From: Treponema sp.
GTDB taxonomy: Bacteria; Spirochaetota; Spirochaetia; Treponematales; Treponemataceae
DNA: 37,865 bases
Direction: 5' to 3'
NCBI GenBank assembly: GCA_017449285.1
Contig: JAFSJX010000055.1
Span: forward strand, 1 to 37,865
Part shown: positions 6,988-15,081 of the stretch, piece after piece
How positions within the stretch are numbered: position 1 is the first letter of the stretch
Layout of the letters: every line of letters starts with the position of its first letter
Position numbers and translations under genes: made by a program
Notes under the pieces: model-generated
What the model was told of the DNA's origin: nothing
Databases searched by the model: none
What the model saw: only the letters and a program-made list of their open reading frames with translations

Positions 6988-9255
6988 GTGTTGTTTAGAG
7001 TAAAAAAAGTCATTAGCCCTAGAAAAGCGAAATTTGTCTCAACCTTCGCGGTCGGCACGATTACCATGGTACTCATATGGTTCTGTGCAAGTATCGTCAT
7101 GGACTCTGTTTTAAAACGTGTGGAAAAACGCTATAAGGAAAATTGCTCGCATATACTGGAAGGCTACTCAAACGCAATTTATTTTTATCTGGAAAACTAC
7201 CACACATCGCTGTCTTCAATCTATCATTCAGAATTGTTTGCGACAGGAAACAACGATGAGATTCATGAGTGGCTTATCGAAAATGTGCCTTTTGTCCACA
7301 AAGATTTTTGCACGGTTTTTTATGTTGATATGGACACGAACATCGGCTATTTCTCCCAAAAAAGTGTCCTTGATTTGACCGGGAGGCCGTACATCAACGC
7401 GTCATTTTTCGAGAAGTCAAATTATTACGTCAGCGATATTTATTATTCCGAATACAGCGATTATCCTGTGTTCATTATTGAGGAGCCGTATTTTGACAAG
7501 ACAACTCACAAACTGAAAGGAATTTTGTGTGCGGCGTTAAAACTTGACGTGCTGGAAGTGATTACGAATGATATTCGGATTGGCGAGGAAAGTACCGCAT
7601 ACATTATGGACAGAGACGGACACCTTCTGATTCACCCTGATTTGAGTTACATCGGAAAAATTTTTGTCCCAAAAGCGGAAAAATATCGCGGTATCACTTC
7701 AGACGTAACGGCAAAAGAAGGCAACGGAGTAGTGGAGACGGAAAATCACCTTGGCGAGCCGATAGATTTATTTTATGTGAGAATCCAGAATTGTGACTGG
7801 GTGCTGGGGGTGGGATTCCCCAAAAAATATCTGAAGACTATTTATAGCCAGCAGAATAAAGCCCGCCTGATGATTATTTCTATTTCAGTCGCCGCGCTTA
7901 TCCTGCTTCTGATTCTGGAGATGTCAATCAGCGACTATTTCTACAGCAATCAGCTGATAGATGCCGTTTATGACCCGCTCACAAAACTGTGGACGCGCGA
8001 ACGATTTGTAGCTCAGGCAGAAAAAATCATACGACATAGTCCCAGAGGAAAATTTATGCTGATAGAATCGGATATCCGCGGGCTAAAAGTCATCAACCAA
8101 AACTATGGCATGGAAGATGCGGATAAGATGATTTTCTTTTTTTCGGGCGTACTGAATAAAGTGACCAAGGAACAGCACGGCATAATCGGACGTGGCTATG
8201 CAGACCAATTTATGTCGTTCATTAGAATAAGCGATGTACGCACTGCGATGACCGTGTTCCGCAGGGCGCTGGACATCGTTATGGACGAGTGTAAGAATTA
8301 TGAGATTCCGTTTTTCCCGAAATTCGGCATTACATTCTACCGTCCTGAAAATGCCCGTGAAATTCAGGTAAAGCAACTGATTAGCCAGGCAGCGTTCGCA
8401 AAAACTTCAATAAAAGACGATATGCTTAAGAATTTTGCAATTTATAATTCCCGTCTGCTTAATCAGGCGAATGAGATTCGTTCCCTTGAACTGAATATGG
8501 AGACCGCGCTGGAAAACAATGAGTTCTTCGTAGTGTATCAGCCTAAAATTTCCCTTGAAAGCGATAAGATTGTGGGAGCGGAAGCACTTGTGCGCTGGAA
8601 GACGGCAGACAGGGGAATTCTTGCGCCAGATTCATTTATTCCGTTATTTGAGCAGAACGGCTTTATCATTAAACTTGATTTTTACGTGTATGAAAAAGTG
8701 TTTCAGTTCCTCGACCGTCAGCTAAAGGCGGGAGAAAAAGTCGTGCCGATTTCCGTGAACATGAGCCGCAACCACAACAAGCCTGAAAAATTTATGCACG
8801 ATTTTATGGAAATATTCAGGAAGTACGACATTCCGCCGCATCTGGTTCAGGTGGAGATTCTGGAACGGTCGATTATGGATAGCTCAACGTTGTGCGAGAC
8901 AACGAATCGGCTGCATCGGGAAGGATTTACGGTCGCAATGGACGATTTTGGCAGCGGAGAATCTTCTCTCACTATGCTGACAAAAGTACCCGTTGACGTA
9001 CTGAAATTTGACCGTCAGTTCCTGCTTTCCTCAATGAACGAAGAGGGGGGCATCAGCAAAAGAGATGCGGAATTCATACAGGGACTGATAGATTTAAGCA
9101 AACATTTGGAGAAGGAAACTGTGTTTGAGGGGGTAGAAACCAAACTTCAACGGGATTTCTTGCGCTCAATCTCTTGTGATCAAGTGCAGGGATATTTCTA
9201 TTCCAAGCCTCTTACGGAACAAGATTTCGTGACATTTTTGGAGGAGCATCTATGA
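6988..9255 (+). CDS. Cache-GGDEF(degenerate)-EAL c-di-GMP phosphodiesterase
   Basis: Membrane signalling protein that probably degrades c-di-GMP. An N-terminal membrane helix (~18-38) and a second near 288-310 flank a periplasmic dCache-like sensor (YIMDRDGHLLIHPDLSYIGK). The GGDEF-like domain (~330-480) has GYADQ at 403-407 in place of GGDEF, so cyclase activity is unlikely. The EAL domain has EALVRW at 532, VNMSR, VEILERS, MDDFGSG, LKFDRQF, FEGVET and QGYFYSKP, so the metal and substrate ligands of an active EAL phosphodiesterase appear intact. The start is GTG 6988 (or TTG 6991) without a Shine-Dalgarno. The stop overlaps the next gene's ATG (ATGA), implying coupled translation of an opposing enzyme pair. 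Confidence 0.9.
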   Translation: MLFRVKKVISPRKAKFVSTFAVGTITMVLIWFCASIVMDSVLKRVEKRYKENCSHILEGYSNAIYFYLENYHTSLSSIYHSELFATGNNDEIHEWLIENVPFVHKDFCTVFYVDMDTNIGYFSQKSVLDLTGRPYINASFFEKSNYYVSDIYYSEYSDYPVFIIEEPYFDKTTHKLKGILCAALKLDVLEVITNDIRIGEESTAYIMDRDGHLLIHPDLSYIGKIFVPKAEKYRGITSDVTAKEGNGVVETENHLGEPIDLFYVRIQNCDWVLGVGFPKKYLKTIYSQQNKARLMIISISVAALILLLILEMSISDYFYSNQLIDAVYDPLTKLWTRERFVAQAEKIIRHSPRGKFMLIESDIRGLKVINQNYGMEDADKMIFFFSGVLNKVTKEQHGIIGRGYADQFMSFIRISDVRTAMTVFRRALDIVMDECKNYEIPFFPKFGITFYRPENAREIQVKQLISQAAFAKTSIKDDMLKNFAIYNSRLLNQANEIRSLELNMETALENNEFFVVYQPKISLESDKIVGAEALVRWKTADRGILAPDSFIPLFEQNGFIIKLDFYVYEKVFQFLDRQLKAGEKVVPISVNMSRNHNKPEKFMHDFMEIFRKYDIPPHLVQVEILERSIMDSSTLCETTNRLHREGFTVAMDDFGSGESSLTMLTKVPVDVLKFDRQFLLSSMNEEGGISKRDAEFIQGLIDLSKHLEKETVFEGVETKLQRDFLRSISCDQVQGYFYSKPLTEQDFVTFLEEHL

Positions 9256-10823
9256 TTAAAAAAACATCAGGTCTTTTGTTCAAATTTGCCGTTATTTTTG
9301 GTATTTTTACTGTTGTCACGCTGGTTATGAGCGGAATTTCCACTTATTTTAATCAGATGGATGCATACAAAAAGGAATGTGAGCAGAACATTCGGAACAT
9401 CGGCGAATACCTTGACCGTCTTATGCAGTCAGAGGGCGAAGATTTTATTCTGTATCAGCAGTATTATATGGAACATTTTGCCGAAGTTGACATTCCTTAT
9501 GATTTTTCGGATTTTCAGGACGCGAAGATTGCCTTTGAGGAACTGTTTGTGTCGCGCTATCCGGGAAAGGTATTCAGAAAAGACATTTCATTTGAAGACC
9601 TTGACGAGGACGTAAAAAAAGCGTATTTCATTGACCGCCACGAGTATTGGCTTCTGACCTTTGAGAAAGCCCGCGAAGCGTTCAATATTCCGTACACTTA
9701 TTATCTTGTGCCAAAAGAAGAGCAGTATATTATGGTGTATATGATTGACGGCGAGCGGACTCACAAAAATATGTACGGCGTAAAATCTGACGAAGGAGAA
9801 TTCCTGTATCTTGGTGACGAATACTATGATGACCCGGCGGTGTATACCGTGCAGTGGGACGCATGGTTTTCGGGAAAGCCTCCGATTGGCTATCAGGTCT
9901 GGGACAATGAGTGGGGGCATACCTATGCGTATTATACACCGTTGTTCATAGGTGGAAAAAAACTGGGGCTGATTGGAACGGAAATTGAGGTTGCCACCGT
10001 AAACAAGGGAATCCTGCGCAATGTATTGATTCAGAGTTCGTGCAGCGGCATTATTTTGATTCTGTTTGTTACGCTTGTGCTTCTGGTGCTGAATTTCAAG
10101 TACATTTCTCGTTTGGTTCATTTGCAGGCGGATGTGCGTGAATATGCCGCGCTGAAAAATTCAGAGATTGCCACAGGAATCCGCAGATGGGCAAAAGGTG
10201 ATGACGAGATTTCTGCGCTTGCGCGGCAGTTTGCGATAATGATTCTGGAGATTGAAGAATATATGAACAATCTGCTTTCCACGGCGCAGGAGCTGTCCTC
10301 AACCAAGAAAAAGGCCGCCGAGATGAATGAACTTGCGCATAAGGATGCGCTTACTGGAGTCCGCAATAAAATTTCTTATGACAGCGAGGTACGCCGCATA
10401 GAGTGGGCTTTGGCGGACGGATTCGTGGAATTCGGTATTGTGATGATTGACCTGAACTTCTTGAAGCGCATAAACGATAGCTACGGACACGAGCAGGGAA
10501 ATGTGGCGATAAAGAAATTGTGTTCAATTGTCTGTGACATTTTTAAACATTCGCCTATATTCCGCATCGGCGGCGATGAATTTGTCGTTATTCTGGAAAA
10601 CACCGACTACAAGAATATTGATTCGCTCAGCAAAAAATTCAATGAAGACCTTGACAATATCAAATCGGATAAGACATTGGAGCCGTGGGAACGAATTTCA
10701 GCGGCAATCGGCATCGCTTTATATGACCCTGCTATTGATAGTAGTGTAAGCAATGTCTTTAAGCGTGCCGACCGCGCCATGTATACCAGAAAGAAAGAGA
10801 TGAAAGCAGTCCGCGAGAATTGA
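9252..10823 (+). CDS. membrane diguanylate cyclase (GGDEF)
   Basis: Predicted to make c-di-GMP from two GTP. A transmembrane helix at ~8-30 and another at ~255-280 bracket a periplasmic sensor of unrecognised type rich in aromatic and acidic residues. A helical HAMP-like or coiled linker (to ~355) leads to a GGDEF domain starting at the HKDALTGVRNK segment. The catalytic GGDEF signature is intact at 440-444 (FRIGGDEFVVIL). The position of the inhibitory RxxD site reads FKHS, so product feedback through that site is not expected. It follows the phosphodiesterase with a 4-base ATGA overlap, so the two enzymes are probably made together and set c-di-GMP levels from two periplasmic inputs. Confidence 0.92.
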   Translation: MIKKTSGLLFKFAVIFGIFTVVTLVMSGISTYFNQMDAYKKECEQNIRNIGEYLDRLMQSEGEDFILYQQYYMEHFAEVDIPYDFSDFQDAKIAFEELFVSRYPGKVFRKDISFEDLDEDVKKAYFIDRHEYWLLTFEKAREAFNIPYTYYLVPKEEQYIMVYMIDGERTHKNMYGVKSDEGEFLYLGDEYYDDPAVYTVQWDAWFSGKPPIGYQVWDNEWGHTYAYYTPLFIGGKKLGLIGTEIEVATVNKGILRNVLIQSSCSGIILILFVTLVLLVLNFKYISRLVHLQADVREYAALKNSEIATGIRRWAKGDDEISALARQFAIMILEIEEYMNNLLSTAQELSSTKKKAAEMNELAHKDALTGVRNKISYDSEVRRIEWALADGFVEFGIVMIDLNFLKRINDSYGHEQGNVAIKKLCSIVCDIFKHSPIFRIGGDEFVVILENTDYKNIDSLSKKFNEDLDNIKSDKTLEPWERISAAIGIALYDPAIDSSVSNVFKRADRAMYTRKKEMKAVREN

Positions 10824-10830
10824 ATTGATA

Positions 10831-10860
10831 ACGGTCATTTCGACTATGCTCAATGACCGT
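10831..10860. terminator. hairpin between convergent genes (GGDEF / leuD)
   Basis: Perfect 9-bp inverted repeat ACGGTCATT/AATGACCGT with a 12-nt loop, located between two convergent stop codons. Neither side has a good T run, so it is a weak candidate for intrinsic termination. The loop region (TTCGACTATGCTCAA) resembles a TTCGAC...GCTCAA palindrome that I recall as a common dispersed intergenic motif. Confidence 0.5.
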
Positions 10861-10874
10861 CCGCAAAACGAGGA

Positions 10875-11408
10875 CTAGTATTTTTTCTCCGCGAATCCAA
10901 CCCAGCCTTCATCCTCAATCAGGGCTTTTTCAAAACCGTCCAGTTTGAAAGGATAACTCTTGGAAAGCGAACCTGCAATCAACTTGACTTTCCATGTGCC
11001 GTCATCGCTTTGCTTAATCTGGCATTCGGTATCTTTTTCGGCAAAGGTACGGAACATGTCATCAATGTCTTTTTTGGACATATCGAGTGCCAGAAGTCCG
11101 CAGTTGTACATGTTCTGGCGGAAAATGCGCGCAAAATTCACCGCAATCACGCAGTAAATGCCGTTCACTTCCAAAGCCCATGGCGCATGCTCACGGGAAG
11201 AGCCGCAACCAAAGTTTTCGCGCGTAATGATGACCTTTTTATTTAAGATATCTGTCTTGGGGTTAAAGCCTTCAAGTTTCAAATCCTCAAGCAAATAGGG
11301 CTTTAAGGCCTGCTTGGAAATTTCCGTCAGGTACTTTGCCGGGATAATCTCGTCAGTGTTGATGTCTGAGCGATCCAAAAAAAGTACGTTTCCACCAAAA
11401 GTTTTCAT
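10875..11408 (-). CDS. leuD: 3-isopropylmalate dehydratase, small subunit
   Basis: Small subunit (177 aa) of the [4Fe-4S] hydro-lyase that isomerises 2-isopropylmalate to 3-isopropylmalate in leucine biosynthesis. The swivel-domain motif GCGSSREHAPWAL is present and the short length fits the two-subunit type shared by archaea, clostridia and spirochaetes. The start has AAAGGAG upstream, 12 bases after the leuC stop, so the genes form one transcript. The paralogous homoaconitase-like or dimethylmalate/methylmalate dehydratase small subunits have similar sequences; LeuD is the likeliest. Confidence 0.9.
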   Translation of the reverse strand: MKTFGGNVLFLDRSDINTDEIIPAKYLTEISKQALKPYLLEDLKLEGFNPKTDILNKKVIITRENFGCGSSREHAPWALEVNGIYCVIAVNFARIFRQNMYNCGLLALDMSKKDIDDMFRTFAEKDTECQIKQSDDGTWKVKLIAGSLSKSYPFKLDGFEKALIEDEGWVGFAEKKY

Positions 11409-11420
11409 CTCTTACTCCTT

Positions 11421-12707
11421 TTAACCTTTATAGAGTGATGAATTTGTTATCGTTCCTGCAATGGCTGTTGCCGCTGCAGTGGCGGGGCTCATCAGATGAA
11501 CCATGCCGCCTTTTCCCATTCTTCCATTAAAGTTGCGGTTCGTCGTAGAGGCACATACTTCACCCGCAGCAAGAACGCCGTTAGACATACCAAGGCACGC
11601 GCCGCAGGTCGGATTTGTCACGCAGAAACCTGCGTCCATAAAGATGGAAATCAAGCCTTCTTCAAGCGCCATCTTGTAGATTTTCGGCGTGGCAGGGCTG
11701 ACAATTCCGCGAACTCCTTCCGCAAGGTGATGCCCTTTGAGTACGCTTGCCGCCACGCGCAAATCGCTGATTCTGCCGTTGGTACAACTTCCAATGTAAA
11801 TCTGATTGACTTTTGTTCCTGCCATTTCAGACACTTTTTTGATTTGGTCAGGCTTGTAGCCAACGGTACAAATCGGCTCAAGGTCGCTCAGGTCAAGCGT
11901 AATCACTTTCTCATATTCTGCGTCATCGTCATCGCGCCATTTGCTAAAGGTGGCGAGGGCTGCTTCTTTTGTGCCGTATTCGTCCTTGATGAATTCCCAC
12001 AGATAATCCACAGTTTTTTCATCAGGGAAGCAGATGCCGCTTGTGCCGCCTGCCTCAACAGCCATGTTGCAGAGCGTCATGCGCTCTTCCATGCCCATCG
12101 CATCCACAATTGGGCCGGTAAATTCAACCACGCAGTTTGTCGCTCCGTTCACACCGATTTTGCCAATCAAAAAGAGTATGACATCTTTTGCATATACGCC
12201 GCTTTTAAGTTTTCCGTTCAGCACGAATTTGATTGATTTTGGCTCGCGGAACGAGCAGACACCTTTGAGAATGCCCACTTCCAAATCGGTCGTTCCTACG
12301 CCTGCCGCAAACGCCCCGAACGCGCCGTGGGTACAGGTGTGGCTGTCGCCCATAATTACCGTGTAGCCGGGGCGCACAAAGCCTTTCTCCGGGAAAATCG
12401 CATGGCACACGCCGTTTGAACCGATGTCAAAAAAGTCTTTTATCTGATTACGTTTTGCCCAGTCGCGCAAGATTTTTCCCTGCTCGGCGGTTTTGCTGTC
12501 TTTTGCGGGCGTTACGTGGTCGATGACTGCCTTAATCTTTGTCGGGTCAAACACTTTGTCCTTGCCCCTGTCCAAAAGGTCGTTGATAGCAACCGGCGTT
12601 GTAATTTCATGGCAGAACACGCGGTCAAGTTTCAGGACATACGTGCCTTCATACGGTGAATCAACCAGATGTGCGTCAAAAATCTTCTGTGCTATGGTCT
12701 TTCCCAT
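11421..12707 (-). CDS. leuC: 3-isopropylmalate dehydratase, large subunit
   Basis: Aconitase-superfamily large subunit (428 aa) carrying the [4Fe-4S] cluster. Cluster cysteines are seen in IGSCTNGR and in TCGACLG; HEITTPVAI, GDSHTCTHGAFGAFA and the C-terminal NRNFNGRMG segment are typical. The 428-aa length fits the shorter LeuC/homoaconitase class rather than the ~470-aa proteobacterial form. The start has GAGGAG at good distance. A clear promoter lies upstream. No leuA or leuB is in the window, so use of the same enzyme on a related substrate (citramalate route) cannot be excluded. Confidence 0.92.
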   Translation of the reverse strand: MGKTIAQKIFDAHLVDSPYEGTYVLKLDRVFCHEITTPVAINDLLDRGKDKVFDPTKIKAVIDHVTPAKDSKTAEQGKILRDWAKRNQIKDFFDIGSNGVCHAIFPEKGFVRPGYTVIMGDSHTCTHGAFGAFAAGVGTTDLEVGILKGVCSFREPKSIKFVLNGKLKSGVYAKDVILFLIGKIGVNGATNCVVEFTGPIVDAMGMEERMTLCNMAVEAGGTSGICFPDEKTVDYLWEFIKDEYGTKEAALATFSKWRDDDDAEYEKVITLDLSDLEPICTVGYKPDQIKKVSEMAGTKVNQIYIGSCTNGRISDLRVAASVLKGHHLAEGVRGIVSPATPKIYKMALEEGLISIFMDAGFCVTNPTCGACLGMSNGVLAAGEVCASTTNRNFNGRMGKGGMVHLMSPATAAATAIAGTITNSSLYKG

Positions 12708-12749
12708 TTTCTTGTCTCCTCATTACAAAAAGTTTAAAAATACTAAAGC

Positions 12750-12778
12750 ATTTTAATTATAATTAAACCTTCTGTCAA
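12750..12778 (-). promoter_or_regulatory. promoter of leuCD
   Basis: Minus strand: TTGACA (12773-12778), 17-base spacer, TAAAAT (12750-12755). Start of transcription near 12743 would give a ~36-nt leader, too short for an attenuator or T-box. Confidence 0.7.
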
Positions 12779-12786
12779 TGACCATA

Positions 12787-13737
12787 TTAACTCACCACAT
12801 TGATTGGCTTTCCGCTGATAAATGCCTTCAGGTTTTCCGTGGCGATTCCTAAAAGCCGTTCGCGCGTCTCTTTTGGAGCCCATGCGATGTGCGGCGTTAA
12901 AAGACAGTTTGGTGCTTTGTACAGCGGGCAGTCCGCATTCATCGGTTCGTTCAAAACAACGTCCGCCGCATAGCCCGCGATTTTTTTGCCGTCTAAAGCC
13001 TTGCGCACCGCAGCCTCGTCCACCAAGCCACCACGCGCCGTATTAATCAAAATTGCAGAGGGCTTCATAAGGGCAAGTGTTTTTTCGTTGACCAAATTTG
13101 CTGTCTCTTTTGTCATGGGCGCATGCAGGGTGATATAGTCAGACTGAGAAAAAAGTGCTTCGGTGGTCACGGTCTTTTCTCCGCCGGTGAATGATTTTTC
13201 GCTGTGTACGTGAACCAGTACGTTCATTCCCAGCGCGTGGGCAATCTGCGCTACTTTCTGCCCGATGTGACCGAAACCGAATATGCCGAGCGTCTTTCCG
13301 TTCAGTTCGGTGAGCGGGGAGAGCCAGTAGCAGAAATCAGGATTTTTAATCCAGTCGCCCGCATGAACCGAATCGGAATGCGCCGCCACATGATTTGCGA
13401 ATTCTAAGATGAATGCGAACACGTGCTGAGCCACGGCTTCGGTGCTGTAGGACGGAATATTGGTTACGACGATGCCTTTTTCATGGCAGGCAGCGGTGTC
13501 CACCACATTGTAGCCCGTGGCAAGAACACCGATGTATTTGAGGTTGGGGCATTGCGATACGATTTCTTTGGTGATTTTGATTTTGTTCAGCAGAATGATG
13601 TCGGAGTCACCGATGCGTTCAACCACTTTTTCTATGGGAGTGCGCTCATACACTGTAAAATCGCCCAATGCGCGAATTGCATCCCAGCTGACATCACCAG
13701 GATTTGCGGCATAGCCATCGAGAACTGTAATTTTCAT
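12787..13737 (-). CDS. D-isomer-specific 2-hydroxyacid dehydrogenase
   Basis: NAD(P)-dependent oxidoreductase of 316 aa, of the glycerate/hydroxypyruvate reductase-like group. The Rossmann loop GFGHIG is at 154-159. The catalytic triad residues are visible: R235 in NTARGGLVD, E264 in LNEP and H283 in TPHIAW. The exact 2-ketoacid substrate cannot be read from sequence. AAGGAT precedes the ATG. It lies 27 bases downstream of the small HMA-like gene, on the same strand, so the two are probably one operon; leuCD follow but have their own promoter. Confidence 0.92.
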   Translation of the reverse strand: MKITVLDGYAANPGDVSWDAIRALGDFTVYERTPIEKVVERIGDSDIILLNKIKITKEIVSQCPNLKYIGVLATGYNVVDTAACHEKGIVVTNIPSYSTEAVAQHVFAFILEFANHVAAHSDSVHAGDWIKNPDFCYWLSPLTELNGKTLGIFGFGHIGQKVAQIAHALGMNVLVHVHSEKSFTGGEKTVTTEALFSQSDYITLHAPMTKETANLVNEKTLALMKPSAILINTARGGLVDEAAVRKALDGKKIAGYAADVVLNEPMNADCPLYKAPNCLLTPHIAWAPKETRERLLGIATENLKAFISGKPINVVS

Positions 13738-13764
13738 ACGATTAATCCTTTTGCCCTGAACATA

Positions 13765-13965
13765 TCAGCCCAGAACTTCTACGCCTGTACCAGTAATTGC
13801 GGCATTTATTGCATCGTCAATACTACCTTCATAATCTACGAGCACCTGAGATTTTGCCGCGGACGCAACGCAAGATGTGACTCCAGTCACCGCACATACC
13901 GCTGCCTGAACTTTTCCTGCGGTATCGTCATCAAACATACCGACAACATAGATTTTCTTTTGCAT
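13765..13965 (-). CDS. small HMA-fold-like protein lacking CxxC
   Basis: A 66-aa protein with the size and beta-alpha-beta-beta-alpha-beta rhythm of heavy-metal-associated (CopZ-like) domains: KIYVVGM, helix DDTAGKVQAAVCAV, TGVTSCVAS, SQVLVDYEG, helix SIDDAINAAITGTG. The metal-binding CxxC that normally follows the first strand reads GMFDDDT, so metal transport by the usual mechanism is unlikely; cysteines remain at ~23 and ~32. A strong AAGGAG precedes the ATG and a good promoter overlaps the rlmN 3' end. Its downstream partner is the hydroxyacid dehydrogenase. Function unknown. Confidence 0.75.
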   Translation of the reverse strand: MQKKIYVVGMFDDDTAGKVQAAVCAVTGVTSCVASAAKSQVLVDYEGSIDDAINAAITGTGVEVLG

Positions 13966-13998
13966 TTCAGAATGCTCCTTCTGTCTGTTATTCTATTT

Positions 13999-14027
13999 AT
14001 TATAACCCCAGTCCGCTGTTTTTGCAA
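13999..14027 (-). promoter_or_regulatory. promoter of the HMA-like / dehydrogenase genes
   Basis: Minus strand: TTGCAA (14022-14027), 17-base spacer, TATAAT (13999-14004), inside the last codons of rlmN. Followed by AAGGAG and the ATG at 13965. Confidence 0.7.
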
Positions 14028-15079
14028 CTAATTTTATCAGCGAGTGTCTTTCCTAACTGTCCGCATGCGCCGCCAATTTCCCGACCTCGCCGTGTTCGCA
14101 GGGTAACATTCAAACCTGCGTTTTCCAGTTTGGTTACAAAATGCTTGCATTCTGTCGTCGTCGGCTCTTCAAATTTCAGCGTCTCCACGGGATTCCAGGG
14201 AATTAAATTGATGTTTACGTCGATTCCCCTCGCAAAGGAAATCATGTTCTGTGCGCTCGTATCGTTCGTATTTGTGTCGTGGAGCAGGGCTGCTTCCAGT
14301 GTGACGCGACGACCCGTTTTTTTTGCGTAGTAGTCGATTGCCGCGCGCAACTCAGGGAGCGGATTTGTTTTTTGTACGGGCATCAGTTTTTCGCGCAGGG
14401 ATTCGTCCGCCGTGGTGAGCGAGACGGCCAGGCGGATAAGCGGGCCGTTGTCTGCAAGGTCGTAGATGCCTTTGATTACTCCTGACGTGGAGAGCGTAAT
14501 TCTTCGTGCGGAGAGGGCGCGCCCATTTTTGTCAGTCAAAAGGAGAATCGCTTTTCTGACGGCGGAAAGGTTCATCATCGGCTCTCCCATGCCCATGAAT
14601 ACGATGTTGTCAAGACGACCAGCATGTTGTTCCAGATGCAGGAATTGTTCTACGATTTCTGCGGGGGTAAGATTACGCGCAAATCCCAAGTGACCTGTCT
14701 GGCAGAACGCACAGTTCATGGCGCAACCTACCTGACACGAAACACAGGCAGTTTTCCTTCCTTCGCGGTCAGTCAGCAGAACGGTTTCTACGGCAAGTCC
14801 GTCAGAGAGCGCAATCTGGAGTTTTATCGTGCCGTCGCGGTCGGTCAGCAGTTTGCTTACGCTGGTTGAGCGGAGGACGGCTTTTTCGGCTAGTTCTGCA
14901 CGGAGCGGGGCAGGGAGATTCGTCATTTGGTCAAAGGAGTCCGTGCCTTTTCCAATCCACTCAAAAATTTGCTTGCCACGGAACGCGGGCGTAATGTTCA
15001 GACGCTCCGTTATTTCTTCGGGAAGCAGTCCTGTGAGCGCGATTTTTTCTGAATTGCCTGAAACGCCGGATGCTTCCAT
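14000..15079 (-). CDS. rlmN: 23S rRNA (adenine-2503-C2) methyltransferase, radical SAM
   Basis: Dual-specificity radical SAM enzyme that methylates C2 of A2503 in 23S rRNA and A37 in some tRNAs. The [4Fe-4S] ligands are C119, C123 and C126 (CAMNCAFC). The methyl-carrying cysteine C339 in GGACGQL is kept, which favours RlmN and full catalysis. GMGEPMMN, TLSTSGV, SLTT and the C-terminal RTRRGREIGGACGQL segment are typical. Length 359 aa is normal. The ATG lies two bases after the stop of the upstream TPR gene and has no good Shine-Dalgarno, so translation is probably coupled. Confidence 0.95.
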   Translation of the reverse strand: MEASGVSGNSEKIALTGLLPEEITERLNITPAFRGKQIFEWIGKGTDSFDQMTNLPAPLRAELAEKAVLRSTSVSKLLTDRDGTIKLQIALSDGLAVETVLLTDREGRKTACVSCQVGCAMNCAFCQTGHLGFARNLTPAEIVEQFLHLEQHAGRLDNIVFMGMGEPMMNLSAVRKAILLLTDKNGRALSARRITLSTSGVIKGIYDLADNGPLIRLAVSLTTADESLREKLMPVQKTNPLPELRAAIDYYAKKTGRRVTLEAALLHDTNTNDTSAQNMISFARGIDVNINLIPWNPVETLKFEEPTTTECKHFVTKLENAGLNVTLRTRRGREIGGACGQLGKTLADKISCKNSGLGL

Positions 15080-15081
15080 TG

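Noticed and set aside
9588..10121. 177-aa open frame antisense to the diguanylate cyclase
   Set aside because: No ribosome binding site or family motif; the sense frame is clearly coding.
11496..12236. 246-aa open frame on the plus strand
   Set aside because: It lies wholly antisense to leuC, which has all family motifs; the translation is His/Phe/Arg-rich shadow sequence with no recognisable domain.
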